Source: Paracoccus homiensis
Lineage (GTDB): Bacteria > Pseudomonadota > Alphaproteobacteria > Rhodobacterales > Rhodobacteraceae
Assembly (NCBI RefSeq): GCF_900111675.1
Contig: NZ_FOHO01000009.1
Coordinates: forward strand, 1-64,000
Direction: 5' to 3'
DNA length: 64,000 nucleotides
Shown here: positions 46,729 to 56,358 of the stretch, piece after piece
Layout of the letters: the number at the start of each line of letters is the position of its first letter
Numbering within the stretch: the first letter of the stretch is position 1
Notes under the pieces: model-generated
Database searches by the model: none
Told to the model about the DNA's origin: nothing
What the model saw: the letters and a program-made list of their open reading frames with translations, nothing else
Position numbers and translations under genes: made by a program

Positions 46729-47004
46729 TCAGGGTTGCCGAAATCGTTGCAGTGAAGTCACTTTCAGCGCGCGTTTGCCGTGCTTTTTCGCAGCCGTCAT
46801 CCAGCCATCCAGTTCTTCGTCCGACAATCCGTATCGGCGCAGCGCCTCTTCCCGCGTGATCAGGCCATGAACAACCGCGTTCACCACTGCCAGCTTTCGG
46901 TTGGCGACCCATCTTGTGTTCGCGGGCGGCAGATCCGCGATGCTGAGGATCGAGCCATCCGGCAGAACGGCGGTGCGAGGTGTGTCTGTCTTCTTCACGA
47001 ACAT
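46729..47004 (-). CDS. sciP: CtrA inhibitor SciP
   Basis: The 91-residue DUF1153 protein binds CtrA and blocks its activation of target promoters in Caulobacter. The family pattern is clear: VLPDGSILSIADLPPANTRWV at the start, ANRKLAVVNAVVHGLITREEALRRYGLS (an HTH-like block), and a basic C-terminus KRALKVTSLQRFR. It is immediately upstream of ctrA on the same strand, which strengthens the call. A second CtrA-box candidate lies ahead of it. Confidence 0.93.
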   Translation of the reverse strand: MFVKKTDTPRTAVLPDGSILSIADLPPANTRWVANRKLAVVNAVVHGLITREEALRRYGLSDEELDGWMTAAKKHGKRALKVTSLQRFRQP

Positions 47005-47049
47005 TCAGCCTGTCCTTTTTGCGTCATGTCCGACCATGGCGCAAAGGGC

Positions 47050-47064
47050 TTAAATCGCGGTTAT
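47050..47064. promoter_or_regulatory. CtrA-box candidate upstream of sciP
   Basis: The sequence TTAA-N7-TTAT matches seven of eight positions of the CtrA consensus. It lies 46 bases from the sciP start, in the divergent sciP/mnmA gap. Confidence 0.45.
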
Positions 47065-47161
47065 CCTAACCCCGAAAACCGTCGGCGCATGGGTTGAGAA
47101 TGTGCAGCATTTGCCTATATTTTGATGCAAATTACTGTCGGCCTAGCGCCCGGAGCCATCC

Positions 47162-48337
47162 ATGACCGCCACCGCACCCGCCGCTGCCCACCGGGCAGAT
47201 GATATCGAATTGAACAGCCTCGGCTTTGCCAAGCCGCCCTCGCAGACGCGCGTGGTGGTGGCGATGTCAGGCGGCGTTGACAGTTCGGTCGTCGCGGCCA
47301 AGCTGAAATCCGAAGGCTATGACGTCGTCGGCGTGACGCTGCAACTTTACGATCACGGCGCCGCCCTGGCCAAGAAGGGCGCATGCTGTGCCGGTCAGGA
47401 TATTCACGACGCCCGCCGCGTGGCCGAGCGCATGGGCTTTCCGCATTACGTGCTGGACTATGAAAACAAGTTCCGCGAATCCGTGATCGACGAATTCGCC
47501 GATGCCTATCTGTCCGGTGCCACGCCCGTTCCCTGCATCCGCTGCAATGAACGCGTCAAGTTCCGCGACCTTCTGGAAACCGCCCGCGATCTGGATGCCG
47601 ATTGCATGGCGACGGGCCATTATATCCAGCGCAAGGACGGCAGCGTCCGGGCCGAGCTGCACATGGCCGCCGATCACAACCGCGATCAAAGCTATTTCCT
47701 GTTCTCGACCACGCAGGAACAACTGGACTTTCTGCGCTTTCCACTGGGACATCTGGAAAGCAAGGCCGAGACCCGCGCCCTGGCCGCCGAATACGGGCTG
47801 TCCGTCGCCGACAAGCCCGACAGTCAGGATATCTGCTTTGTACCGAATGGCGATTACGCTGCGGTGATCGAAAAACTGCGCCCCGGCGCGGCCGATCCCG
47901 GCGAGATCGTGGATTTGGATGGCAATGTTCTGGGACAGCATCGCGGCGTGATCCACTATACCATCGGTCAGCGGCGCGGTCTTGGCATCGGTGGCCTTGG
48001 CGATCCGCTGTATGTCGTGCGGCTGGAACCCGAGACCCGTCGCGTCGTCGTCGGCCCGAAAACCGCGCTGGCCACACGGATCGTGCCCGTCAGCGAGGTG
48101 AACTGGCTGGGTGACGAACCGTTCAAGGGCGAGATTTCCTGCATGGTCCGCATCCGCTCGACCCGACCGCCGAAACCCGCGATCCTGCGCCCGATCGACG
48201 CCCGCCGCGCCGAGGTCGAGCTGCTGGACCCCGAAGAGGGCGTCAGCCCCGGTCAGGCCTGCGTTTTCTATGCCAATGACAGCACGCGGGTGTTGGGCGG
48301 CGGCTGGATCACGCTGCGTCGGCGGCCAGCTTCCTGA
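47162..48337 (+). CDS. mnmA: tRNA-specific 2-thiouridylase MnmA
   Basis: The 391-residue enzyme makes the 2-thio group of U34 in tRNA-Lys, Glu and Gln. It has a PP-loop ([12 protein letters not shown]), the catalytic cysteine motifs [14 protein letters not shown] and [12 protein letters not shown], and [12 protein letters not shown]. Sulfur comes from a cysteine desulfurase with Sus/SufE relays; sufE is encoded next on the opposite strand. The two genes overlap tail to tail by 29 bases. Confidence 0.97.
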   Translation: MTATAPAAAHRADDIELNSLGFAKPPSQTRVVVAMSGGVDSSVVAAKLKSEGYDVVGVTLQLYDHGAALAKKGACCAGQDIHDARRVAERMGFPHYVLDYENKFRESVIDEFADAYLSGATPVPCIRCNERVKFRDLLETARDLDADCMATGHYIQRKDGSVRAELHMAADHNRDQSYFLFSTTQEQLDFLRFPLGHLESKAETRALAAEYGLSVADKPDSQDICFVPNGDYAAVIEKLRPGAADPGEIVDLDGNVLGQHRGVIHYTIGQRRGLGIGGLGDPLYVVRLEPETRRVVVGPKTALATRIVPVSEVNWLGDEPFKGEISCMVRIRSTRPPKPAILRPIDARRAEVELLDPEEGVSPGQACVFYANDSTRVLGGGWITLRRRPAS

Positions 48338-48719
48338 TTCGCTGCACCATCGCGCGCAGCCCGTTCGAACGCTGCGACGACAGATGCTCATCCAGGCCCA
48401 GCCGCGCAAGCTGGGCCTGCGCATCCACCTTGACCACATCGGCCACGCTTAGCCCGGCATACATCGCGTGCAGCACCGCGATCAGCCCGCGCACGATCAT
48501 GGCATCGCTGTCGCCCTGAAAATCAAAACGCCCGTCCTGAATTTGCGGCATGATCCAGACCTGACTGGCGCAACCATCGACCTTGGTGGCGGGGACCTGC
48601 AGCGCCGGATCCATGCCGGGCAGCGCCTTGCCCAGTTCGATCACGTGGCGATAGCGTTCTTCCCAATCGTCCAGAAAGTCGAAGGTTTCGGCGATTTCTT
48701 CAAAAGCGGGGGTCGGCAT
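48309..48719 (-). CDS. sufE: cysteine desulfuration protein SufE
   Basis: The 136-residue protein has the sulfur-accepting Cys in [12 protein letters not shown] and the family helix [19 protein letters not shown]. SufE takes persulfide sulfur from SufS. The start at 48719 fits the family length. Its 3' end overlaps mnmA by 29 bases on the other strand. Confidence 0.95.
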   Translation of the reverse strand: MPTPAFEEIAETFDFLDDWEERYRHVIELGKALPGMDPALQVPATKVDGCASQVWIMPQIQDGRFDFQGDSDAMIVRGLIAVLHAMYAGLSVADVVKVDAQAQLARLGLDEHLSSQRSNGLRAMVQRIRKLAADAA

Positions 48720-48873
48720 GCAGCATTCCTTCTTTGACCCAGCGGGTTACTCTGATGCGGCGGGAAGGTCAAAGATTGTTCTGTGTGCCGCAGGCGCCCT
48801 GCCGCTAAACAGGCTTTAACCCTTGGCTGCTTTCGCCTAACAATCGTGGCAAATCAAAGAGGGACGCATCGAC

Positions 48874-49377
48874 ATGACCCGACTGGCCGCATCGCTTCTG
48901 TGTACCGCCCTGCTGCTTGCCGGATGCGGCGGACGTGACAGCGACAGTGGATGGAACCCGCTGCGCTGGGTCAGCGGTTCTGCGCCCGCAGATACGCTGT
49001 TGCCCGAGGGTGGTTATGCCAGCACGCAGGATCAGCGTCCGGGCATTCCCCAGATCCTGTCGGCCCGGTTCGAGCGCCTTGGCGAAGGACAGTTGCTGGT
49101 CGTGACCGGCTTTGCACCGACCAAGGGCTATCATGATGCCGAACTGATCACGGCGCGACCCCAGCCCGCCGGCCGCATCTCGCCCGATGCCGACGGCGTC
49201 CTGCGCCTGCGGTTCGTGGCGACCGCCCCCAACCCCGAGACCGAAACAGCCCGCATCCCCGCCAACCCGCAGACCGACACCATCACAACCGCGCTTGCCC
49301 TGTCTTTCGTCCAGCTTGCCGGTGTCGTCGCTGTGGAAATCAGCGGCGCCTCGAACACGATTACCCTGCGCCGATAG
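48874..49377 (+). CDS. lipoprotein, hypothetical
   Basis: The 167-residue protein begins with a lipoprotein signal whose lipobox is LLAGC (Cys18). It is otherwise beta-rich (LLVVTGFAPTKGYHDAEL, AVEISGASNTITLRR). No known domain; about 48 bases ahead of tRNA-Ser. Periplasmic face of the outer membrane is likely. Function unknown. Confidence 0.75.
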   Translation: MTRLAASLLCTALLLAGCGGRDSDSGWNPLRWVSGSAPADTLLPEGGYASTQDQRPGIPQILSARFERLGEGQLLVVTGFAPTKGYHDAELITARPQPAGRISPDADGVLRLRFVATAPNPETETARIPANPQTDTITTALALSFVQLAGVVAVEISGASNTITLRR

Positions 49378-49425
49378 CGATGTGCGGTTGCGCCCATCCG
49401 GCGCAACGGCTAATCGTCCCCGGTC

Positions 49426-49515
49426 GGAGGCTTGGCAGAGTGGTTTAATGCACCGGTCTTGAAAACCGACGTGGGTTAACGCCCACCGTGGGTTCGAATC
49501 CCACAGCCTCCGCCA
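49426..49515 (+). tRNA. tRNA-Ser (TGA)
   Basis: The 90-base class II tRNA has an acceptor stem GGAGGCT/AGCCTCC, anticodon TGA at 49460-49462, a long variable arm (GTGGGTTAACGCCCAC), T-arm GTGGGTTCGAATCCCAC and an encoded CCA. It decodes UCA and, with wobble, other UCN codons. Confidence 0.95.
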
Positions 49516-49669
49516 CATCTCTCATCGTTCTGCCGCACTATGCAAACACTCGCTTTGTTTTGCGCCGAAACGGTGTGCGCGCCCGATGTGCGATAGCCTT
49601 TCGCAGATCGGCTATTGTCGCCTCGGGGTGCATGTGAAAGTTTCGGGGCACGGCAACAGGAGGGATATG

Positions 49670-50224
49670 ATGGCGGTAACTCCACCCGTCTGCGATTTTG
49701 GTGCGCCCTGGCATGATTTCAGTCTGCCCGGAACCGATGGTCGCATGCATGACCTGCAGGATATCAAGGGGCCGAATGGCACGCTGGTGATGTTCATCTG
49801 CAACCACTGTCCTTACGTGCAGGCCGTGATGGATCGGATCGTGCGGGACGCGCGCGACCTGCAGGCCAAGGGTGTCGGCGTGGTCGCGATCTCGGCCAAT
49901 GATGTGCAGGACTACCCGCAGGACGGCCCGGAACAGATGGCGGCCGAGGCCGCGCGCCACGGTTTCACCTTTCCCTATCTCTACGATGAATCGCAATCGG
50001 TGGCGCGGGCCTATGGTGCCGAATGCACGCCGGATTTCTTCGGCTATAACGCGGATGGCGAATTGCAGTATCGGGGGCGGCTGGATGCCTCGCGCCGGAC
50101 GGCCGGGCCGGTGGATGCCCGCCGCGACCTGTACGAGGCGATGGTTCTGATCGCGGAAACCGGGCGCGGGCCGGAAGATCAGGTGCCTTCGATGGGATGC
50201 TCGATCAAGTGGAAAACCGCATGA
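49670..50224 (+). CDS. thioredoxin-family (redoxin) protein
   Basis: The 184-residue protein has an AhpC/TSA-like redoxin fold. It carries the residue pattern FICNHCPYVQAV, in which a Cys-x2-Cys sits in the thioredoxin active-site position, followed by the PYLYDESQSVARAYGAECTPDFF strand-helix with a cis-Pro. It probably handles thiol redox or peroxides; the substrate is unknown. The second Met (49670) has six bases to the AGGAGG site; the first (49667) is too close. The stop overlaps gph by ATGA. Confidence 0.82.
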   Translation: MAVTPPVCDFGAPWHDFSLPGTDGRMHDLQDIKGPNGTLVMFICNHCPYVQAVMDRIVRDARDLQAKGVGVVAISANDVQDYPQDGPEQMAAEAARHGFTFPYLYDESQSVARAYGAECTPDFFGYNADGELQYRGRLDASRRTAGPVDARRDLYEAMVLIAETGRGPEDQVPSMGCSIKWKTA

Positions 50225-50901
50225 ATGTCTGTCTGGCGCCCTGCCCCGTCATCTTTGACCTCGATGGCACGCTGATCGACAGCGCCCCCGATATTCATGC
50301 CTGTGTGAATGCCGCGCTGCGGTCGCAAGGTTACGGCACGCTGAGCCTGCAACAGGTCCGCAGCTTCATCGGTGGCGGTGTCGACATCCTGTGGAACCGG
50401 ATCATTGCCGCGACGGGCATCCCGCAGACGGCGCGGCGCGATCTGATGGCGGCATTCATGGCGCGCTATCAGGCGGCCACCGCCCTGACCCGGCTGTTTC
50501 CCGGCGTCGAAGATGCCCTGGGCGTTCTGGCCGATCGCGCCCACCCTCTGGGGATCTGCACCAACAAGCCGCTGGCCCCCACACGCCATATTCTGCAGCA
50601 TTTCGGCATCGAACAGCTGTTCGGGGACGTGATCGGCGGCGATTCCCTGCCGCAGAAGAAGCCCGACCCGGCGCCGTTGCTGGCCTCGCTGGCCAATCTT
50701 GGCGGCGATCCGCGACAACGCCACGCGATCTATGTCGGTGACAGCGAATATGACGCAGAGTGCGCGGCGGCGGCGGGTGTGCCGTTCCTGTTGTTCACCC
50801 GCGGTTATCGCAACACCCCCATCCGCGACCTGCCGCATCAGGCAAGCTTTGATGATTTTGCCGCCCTTCCGGCGCTGATCGAGGCACATATTCCCGCCTG
50901 A
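50221..50901 (+). CDS. gph: phosphoglycolate phosphatase
   Basis: The 226-residue HAD-superfamily phosphatase has FDLDGTLIDSAPD (nucleophile Asp), CTNKPLAPTRHIL (motif II), KKPDPAPL (motif III Lys) and VGDSEYDAECA (motif IV). It removes phosphate from 2-phosphoglycolate, a by-product of DNA repair and Rubisco. Starts at 50221, overlapping the upstream stop by ATGA. Confidence 0.93.
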   Translation: MNVCLAPCPVIFDLDGTLIDSAPDIHACVNAALRSQGYGTLSLQQVRSFIGGGVDILWNRIIAATGIPQTARRDLMAAFMARYQAATALTRLFPGVEDALGVLADRAHPLGICTNKPLAPTRHILQHFGIEQLFGDVIGGDSLPQKKPDPAPLLASLANLGGDPRQRHAIYVGDSEYDAECAAAAGVPFLLFTRGYRNTPIRDLPHQASFDDFAALPALIEAHIPA

Positions 50902-51006
50902 TCGCGCAAAGCCCGGCCCGCGTTGCGCGGCTTGCTTGACAAGTCGGGCCGATTGACCGCAAGCCCGACCGAACCGCACAAGACCAACCAGAAAGGCAGA
51001 CTACCG

Positions 51007-51435
51007 ATGGACCTGCGTCAGCTTAGCCCCGATCTTGCCGTGTCGCCGCAGATCCTGCCCGAGGATGTGCCGCAACTGGCCGAGGCCGGGTTCAAGGTTC
51101 TGGTGAACAACCGCCCCGACGAAGAGGTCGATTCGGGCATCGACCATGATGTCATGGCCCGGGCGGCCGAGGCTGCGGGGATGCGTTATCACTATCTGCC
51201 GTTTCATCCCGGGCAGATCACGCCCGACCTGATTTCAGGCTTCGCCGAGGCGACTGCCGGGCGCGAACCCGTCATCGCCTATTGCCGGTCGGGAAACCGC
51301 TGCACCGTCCTGTGGGCGCTGACGCAGGCCGGTCGCCGCAGCGAGGCAGAGATCCTCGAAACCGCGGCACAGGCAGGATACGATCTGTCGCAGATCCGTC
51401 CGCTGATTGCATCGCTGGCCAACAACCGGGGCTGA
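51007..51435 (+). CDS. DUF442/TIGR01244 family phosphatase or sulfurtransferase
   Basis: The 142-residue protein has the Cys-based phosphatase loop YCRSGNRC, preceded by LVNNRPDEEVDSG. This is the beta-lactamase-hydrolase-like (DUF442) family, related to dual-specificity phosphatases, sometimes annotated as sulfur transferase. The true substrate is unknown. The start at 51007 follows the MDLRQLSP pattern. Its stop lies inside a perfect hairpin (51421-51451). Confidence 0.85.
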   Translation: MDLRQLSPDLAVSPQILPEDVPQLAEAGFKVLVNNRPDEEVDSGIDHDVMARAAEAAGMRYHYLPFHPGQITPDLISGFAEATAGREPVIAYCRSGNRCTVLWALTQAGRRSEAEILETAAQAGYDLSQIRPLIASLANNRG

Positions 51436-51451
51436 TAAGCCCCCGGTTGTT
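51421..51451. terminator. hairpin enclosing the DUF442 gene stop
   Basis: A perfect 11-base stem AACAACCGGGG / CCCCGGTTGTT with a nine-base loop holding the TGA stop. No long T-run follows on the plus strand. It separates convergent genes and may end transcripts of either. Confidence 0.6.
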
Positions 51452-51459
51452 CCGGGGCG

Positions 51460-51804
51460 TCAGGCGGGAACGCCCAGGCCCCGCTTCACATTCGCAGTCC
51501 AACCCAGCAGACGCAGATCGCCCGCCTCGATCGCGGGGCGTTTCATCACGGCGGGTTTCGCGCCCATCATCTGCACGGGGGCGGCTGCGCGTTCCTCGTC
51601 GGTCATGGCCCGCCAGGTCAGGCTTGCGCGGTTGATGATCTTGTCGCCCCATTCATCGGCCATGCGCTGACGCTCTGTTTCCGACAGCGGCTGTTTCTGG
51701 ACGTCGCGGAACGTCACCTGCCAGCCATGTTCTTCCAGCGCGGCCTGCGCCTTCTGGCAGGTCGAGCAATGGCCAAGCCCGTACATGGTCAGGGTTTTCG
51801 ACAT
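51460..51804 (-). CDS. ArsC/Spx family reductase-like protein
   Basis: The 114-residue protein has the family's Cys-x2-Cys active site (GHCSTCQKAQ), where ArsC itself has a single Cys. It resembles Spx/MgsR/YffB-like members of unknown function in Gram-negative bacteria. There are no arsenic genes nearby. It follows a tiny lipoprotein gene, whose stop is directly before its GAGGTG ribosome-binding site. Confidence 0.8.
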   Translation of the reverse strand: MSKTLTMYGLGHCSTCQKAQAALEEHGWQVTFRDVQKQPLSETERQRMADEWGDKIINRASLTWRAMTDEERAAAPVQMMGAKPAVMKRPAIEAGDLRLLGWTANVKRGLGVPA

Positions 51805-51813
51805 GGTTTCACC

Positions 51814-51888
51814 TCAGATGAAGGGGACAAAAGGCACCCCGCAACCCGAAAGAAGGGTCAGAAGGGCAAGGCAGAACGCGGCTTTCAT
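51814..51888 (-). CDS. 24-residue lipoprotein
   Basis: An ATG at 51888 opens MKAAFCLALLTLLSGCGVPF and three or four more residues, stop at 51814. It has a textbook lipobox LLSGC (Cys16) with only eight residues after it, so the mature form would be a lipid anchor with a tiny peptide, like entericidin. The ribosome-binding site is weak. It lies nine bases ahead of the ArsC-like gene and is probably co-transcribed. Too short for ordinary ORF calls. Confidence 0.6.
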   Translation of the reverse strand: MKAAFCLALLTLLSGCGVPFVPFI

Positions 51889-51951
51889 GGGGTCGTCCGG
51901 TGGATGATCTGTTCAGCGCGACTTATCGCCCGTCACATCAGCCCGCACAAG

Positions 51952-53262
51952 CTACATCTGCGGATGGTCCCTGTCCGACTTGTGCAGGTTCCGGCGGATC
52001 TGTCGCATCGACCACCAGACCGCGACCACGACCAAGGGCGTCATGGCGGCGATCAGATAGGATTTGTCGACTGACAGCTTCGCAGCCAGCGGATACAGCG
52101 CATAGGACAGAAGGCCGACCGCGTAATAACTGATGGCGACGACGGACAGTCCCTCGACCGTGTGTTGCAGCCGCAATTGCAGATCGGCGCGTTTGTCCAT
52201 CCGCTCCATCAGCAGGTGGTTCTGGGCCGAGCGTTCGACATCGACACGCGTGCGCAGCAGGTCGCTGGTCCGTGTCGCGCGTTCGATCATGCTGCGCAGC
52301 CGGTCCTCGGCGGATTTCACCGTCCGCATGGCCGGCAGATAGCGACGGCGCATGAATTCGGTCAGCATCTGGCGGCCCATGAACCGGGTTTCGCGCAAGG
52401 CCGAGACGCGGTCCATCACGATCGCCTCATAGGCGCTGGTCGCGCCAAAGCGGAACGAGGTCTGCACCGCCTGCGCCTCTAGCTCGGACGATACTTCCAG
52501 CAGTTCGTGCAGCACGGTCTCGGCGCGCTTTTCCTCGTTGCCCATCGCCTCGACAATGGCCGACAGGCGCGGCTCCAGCTCATTCAGGCGGCGCGACAGG
52601 CGGCGGGCCTGTCCAAGGCCCAGCATCGACATCGCGCGATAGGTTTCCAGTTCGACAAGCCGGTGCACGATCCGGCCGATCCGCCCCTGCCCGACATCGC
52701 CCCGCGCAAACAGTGCAAACCGCATGAAGCCATTGGCGTCGATGCGGAAATCACTGGCGACCAGCGCGGCCTCTTCCAGAACCCAGACGGCGGCAAGGCT
52801 GTCGCGGGCAAGCCAGTCGCCCAGTTGCGCCATGGCCTGTGTCGGATCTTCGGGCAGCGTGTCGATCTGAACCAGCACCGCCGCCACCCTTTTTCCGGGG
52901 GCATTCAACTGCCATTCCTCGGGAAAGATCGCGGCGGCACTGGGGTCGAAGGGCCGGATCGGCAGGCCGGGCGTCGTCGCCATATAGGTCACGAATTCGG
53001 TATGGCTTTCCCATTTCAGTTCGTGCCGACCCAGTTGCGCCTGATAGTGGATCTCATCAGGATCGGGCTTGGGTCCGCCATGCCGATCCGTCAGTTCCTG
53101 CAAATGCGCCGTATCGCGCAGGCGATCGCGATTGGCGGCGTCGCGCGGCTCCTTGAAGGCGACGAAGGCACAGGTCGCCGGGGCCGAGATGCGTGGCGAG
53201 GGCCGGGCATGCAATTCGTTGACCAGCGCATAGCGCAAAGGGTGTTCGGTTGCCGGGCCCAC
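51952..53262 (-). CDS. DUF3422 family protein
   Basis: The 436-residue protein has the family's N-terminal HARP-type motif (YALVNELHARPSPRI), a central RIGRIVHRLVELETYRAM block and two C-terminal transmembrane helices (VVAISYYAVGLLSYALYPLAAKL, LIAAMTPLVVVAVWW). It likely sits in the inner membrane with a large cytoplasmic part. Function unknown. The GTG at 53262 is chosen because CGGAGGA lies just upstream; the longer ORF lacks a site. It shares the strand with the NCS1 permease upstream. Confidence 0.8.
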   Translation of the reverse strand: MGPATEHPLRYALVNELHARPSPRISAPATCAFVAFKEPRDAANRDRLRDTAHLQELTDRHGGPKPDPDEIHYQAQLGRHELKWESHTEFVTYMATTPGLPIRPFDPSAAAIFPEEWQLNAPGKRVAAVLVQIDTLPEDPTQAMAQLGDWLARDSLAAVWVLEEAALVASDFRIDANGFMRFALFARGDVGQGRIGRIVHRLVELETYRAMSMLGLGQARRLSRRLNELEPRLSAIVEAMGNEEKRAETVLHELLEVSSELEAQAVQTSFRFGATSAYEAIVMDRVSALRETRFMGRQMLTEFMRRRYLPAMRTVKSAEDRLRSMIERATRTSDLLRTRVDVERSAQNHLLMERMDKRADLQLRLQHTVEGLSVVAISYYAVGLLSYALYPLAAKLSVDKSYLIAAMTPLVVVAVWWSMRQIRRNLHKSDRDHPQM

Positions 53263-53276
53263 GCCATTCCTCCGTT

Positions 53277-54704
53277 TTATCTGCGACCGCAAAGCAGGAT
53301 ATACAGCACCCCGCCCAGAACCGCGCCGATCAGCCAGCCAAAGCCCGACAGCGCCTGCAGGGCCGGCAGCCATACGGTCCCGACCGAAAACAGCGCCGCC
53401 AGCCCCACTGCCAGAATGGCACGGCGATTCCAGCCCCGATCATAGTAGTAGGCGCCTGCCGGGTCCTCGGTGAACATCTGATCGACCCGCAACTGTCGCT
53501 TTTGCACCGCATAGTAATCCGCGATCAGGATCCCATAAAGCGGCGCAAGGATCGCCCCCAGCGTATCGACGAACCCCGCGATCCCGATCGAGGAAATCAG
53601 CGACACCCAAAGCGCCCCAATGACAAAGGCGATCCCGGCCGTGATCAGCCCGCCGGTCCTGGCGCTGATTTTGGCAGGCGCCATATTCGCGATATCATAG
53701 GCGGCTGGAATGAAATTCGCGACAAGGTTGATCCCGACCGTGGCCGCGAAAAAGGTGACGGCCGCAATCAGCGTCAGCGCCAGATTGTCGACACGTTCCA
53801 CGATGGCGGTCGGATCGGTCAGACGCTCGCCGAACAGGACCACGGCCCCGGCGGTGATGAACAGCGCGATGAAACTGAAAAACGCCATCGACACCGGCAG
53901 CCCCCAGAAATTGCCTGCCCGCATCTGCGTCTCGGTTTTCACAAAGCGCGAGAAGTCACCGAAATTGATGATCACGGCGGCGAAATAGGCAACCATCGTG
54001 CCCACGACCGCGACAAAACCCGCGACGCTGCTACCCTCGCCACCCTGAAAGATCGTGCCGATCTCGGCCCAGATTCCGTTGCCGGCCTGATACCAGATCA
54101 TCAGCGCCAGGGCGATCATCACCAGATAGACGAAAGGCCCGGCCCAGTTCAGGAACTTGCCGACCCATTCGATCCCCATCAGGAACAGCCCGATCTGGAA
54201 GCCCGCCACAATGATATAGGCGATCCAATCGATCCCGGTCAGGCCCAGAAACCCGCCGCTGCCATGCGCGATCCCAAACAGCGCGTGGATCGCCAAGGCC
54301 ACCGCGGTCGAGGCGAAATAGGTCTGCACGCCATACCAGAAAATTGCCACGATCCCGCGGACCAGCGCCGGGAACCGCGCGCCTTTGACCCCCATCGCCG
54401 AGCGTGCCATGACCGCATAGGGGATCCCATAGCGCACCGAAGGGCGTCCCGACAGGTTGACCAGCCACATGACCAGCAGGCCCGACACGATGATCGCGGT
54501 GAAGGTCAGCCATCCGTTCAGCCCATAGGTCAGAAACAGCGACGCCGCCAGCGTATAGCCGAACAGGCTTTGGATATCGTTGTTCCAGACGTTGAATATC
54601 TCGAACGCGCCCCAGTTCCGCTGGCTGTTGGGAATGGGGGCAAGATCCTCATTATACAGTGACGGATCGCCACCGCTTGTCTGGATGAAATCGGGATGGT
54701 CCAT
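53277..54704 (-). CDS. NCS1-family nucleobase/hydantoin permease
   Basis: The 475-residue transporter has about 12 transmembrane helices and NCS1 markers: SLYNEDLAPIP, RNWGAFEIFNVWNN, and a central GIEWVGKFLNWAGPF segment. The family imports cytosine, uracil, allantoin, hydantoins or thiamine by Na+ or H+ symport. No catabolic gene lies next to it, so the substrate is open. DUF3422 follows 14 bases downstream. Confidence 0.87.
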   Translation of the reverse strand: MDHPDFIQTSGGDPSLYNEDLAPIPNSQRNWGAFEIFNVWNNDIQSLFGYTLAASLFLTYGLNGWLTFTAIIVSGLLVMWLVNLSGRPSVRYGIPYAVMARSAMGVKGARFPALVRGIVAIFWYGVQTYFASTAVALAIHALFGIAHGSGGFLGLTGIDWIAYIIVAGFQIGLFLMGIEWVGKFLNWAGPFVYLVMIALALMIWYQAGNGIWAEIGTIFQGGEGSSVAGFVAVVGTMVAYFAAVIINFGDFSRFVKTETQMRAGNFWGLPVSMAFFSFIALFITAGAVVLFGERLTDPTAIVERVDNLALTLIAAVTFFAATVGINLVANFIPAAYDIANMAPAKISARTGGLITAGIAFVIGALWVSLISSIGIAGFVDTLGAILAPLYGILIADYYAVQKRQLRVDQMFTEDPAGAYYYDRGWNRRAILAVGLAALFSVGTVWLPALQALSGFGWLIGAVLGGVLYILLCGRR

Positions 54705-54852
54705 TTTTCTCGCCTGTCAGATTGTTAACAATCCGAACACAGCCTGTCGGCGCACTGATGACAAGACCGTGAGCCGCTTTCTGCGACGAAAGTTCCTTGA
54801 AACAGCTATCGCGAGAATTTTCTTGTCAGCCTGCCCAAGACACGGGCAACTG

Positions 54853-54880
54853 AAAAAGGCGGGCCAGATGACCCGCCTTT
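54853..54880 (-). terminator. intrinsic terminator after pntB
   Basis: An AAGGCGGGTC / GGCCCGCCTT-type stem (minus strand, short loop) is followed by TTTTTC, 23 bases past the pntB stop. Confidence 0.82.
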
Positions 54881-54902
54881 CCCGTCGCTTTGCCTGTGCG
54901 GA

Positions 54903-56345
54903 TCAGTCCAGCAGCGGCAGCAGCTTGTTCACGCTGTCCTTGGCATCGCCATAGAACATGCGGGTGTTTTCCTTGAAGAACAGTGGGTTCTCGATCCCGG
55001 AATAGCCGGTGCCCTGCCCGCGCTTGCTGACGAAGACCTGCTTGGCTTTCCAGACTTCCAGAACCGGCATCCCGGCGATGGGACTGTTCGGATCGTCCTG
55101 CGCGGCAGGGTTCACGATATCGTTCGAGCCGATGATGATCACGACATCCGTATCGGGGAAGTCGTCGTTGATCTCATCCATTTCCAGAACGATGTCATAG
55201 GGCACCTTCGCCTCGGCCAGCAGCACGTTCATGTGGCCCGGCAGACGGCCCGCGACCGGGTGGATCGCAAAACGGACCTCTTTGCCGGCGGCGCGCATCT
55301 TGCGAACCAGTTCGCTGACCGCTCCCTGCGCCTGCGCAACCGCCATGCCATAGCCCGGCACGATGACGACGCTGTCGGCATCGTTCAGCGCAGCCGCGAC
55401 GCCATCGGCGTCGATGGCAACCTGTTCGCCCTCGATCTCGGCCGCGGGACCGGTGTCGCCGCCGAACCCGCCCAGGATCACGCTGACAAAGTGACGGTTC
55501 ATCGCCTTGCACATGATATAAGACAGGATCGCACCCGACGAACCGACCAGCGCCCCCGTCACGATCAGCAGATCGTTCGACAGGGTAAAGCCGATCATCG
55601 CAGCCGCCCAGCCGGAATAGCTGTTCAGCATCGACACCACGACCGGCATGTCGGCGCCGCCGATGCCCATGATCAGATGATAGCCGATGAAGAAGGCCAG
55701 CAGGGTGATTAGCAGCAGCCAGAACAGCGCCGGTCCCGTCCCGGTGAAGTACAGAATGCCGAACAGGATCGACAATGCCAGCGCGCCGGCGTTCAGCATA
55801 TGCCCGCCCGGCAGCTTTTTCGGCTTGCCGTCGACGCGGCCCGCAAGCTTGCCGAAGGCCACGACCGAACCGGTAAAGGTCACCGCGCCGATGAAGATGC
55901 CAAGGAACACCTCGATCTTCAGCATCGCGATCTCGGCCGGGGTCTTGTGCGCCAGAACGGCGGCGAAGCCCTGAAACTCATGCGCGGCGGCCTCGGCCTT
56001 GATGCGCAGCACGCGGCCCAGTTCGATCTGGGCGTTGAAGCCCACAAAGACCGCGGCCAGGCCGACAAGGCTGTGCATTGCGGCAACCAGCTGCGGCATT
56101 TCCGTCATCTGCACGCGCTTGGCGACGACCCAGCCGATCGCGCCGCCGATGGCAATCATCACGATCGACAGCAGCCAGTTGCCCGCACCGGGCCCGAACA
56201 GCGTTGCCAGAACGGCCAGTGCCATGCCGACGATGCCATACCAGATTGCGCGTTTCGCGCTTTCCTGACCCGACAGCCCCCCAAGCGAGAGGATGAACAG
56301 GATCGCGGCGACCACATAGGCGGCTGTGGTGAATCCGTATTCCAT
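54903..56345 (-). CDS. pntB: NAD(P) transhydrogenase, beta subunit
   Basis: The 480-residue subunit carries about nine transmembrane helices (domain II, proton channel) and an NADPH-binding domain III with [35 protein letters not shown] and [21 protein letters not shown] motifs. With PntA it uses the proton gradient to reduce NADP+ by NADH. The start at 56345 ([11 protein letters not shown]) is 13 bases past the pntA stop. Confidence 0.97.
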   Translation of the reverse strand: MEYGFTTAAYVVAAILFILSLGGLSGQESAKRAIWYGIVGMALAVLATLFGPGAGNWLLSIVMIAIGGAIGWVVAKRVQMTEMPQLVAAMHSLVGLAAVFVGFNAQIELGRVLRIKAEAAAHEFQGFAAVLAHKTPAEIAMLKIEVFLGIFIGAVTFTGSVVAFGKLAGRVDGKPKKLPGGHMLNAGALALSILFGILYFTGTGPALFWLLLITLLAFFIGYHLIMGIGGADMPVVVSMLNSYSGWAAAMIGFTLSNDLLIVTGALVGSSGAILSYIMCKAMNRHFVSVILGGFGGDTGPAAEIEGEQVAIDADGVAAALNDADSVVIVPGYGMAVAQAQGAVSELVRKMRAAGKEVRFAIHPVAGRLPGHMNVLLAEAKVPYDIVLEMDEINDDFPDTDVVIIIGSNDIVNPAAQDDPNSPIAGMPVLEVWKAKQVFVSKRGQGTGYSGIENPLFFKENTRMFYGDAKDSVNKLLPLLD

Positions 56346-56358
56346 TTGCCCTACCCCC

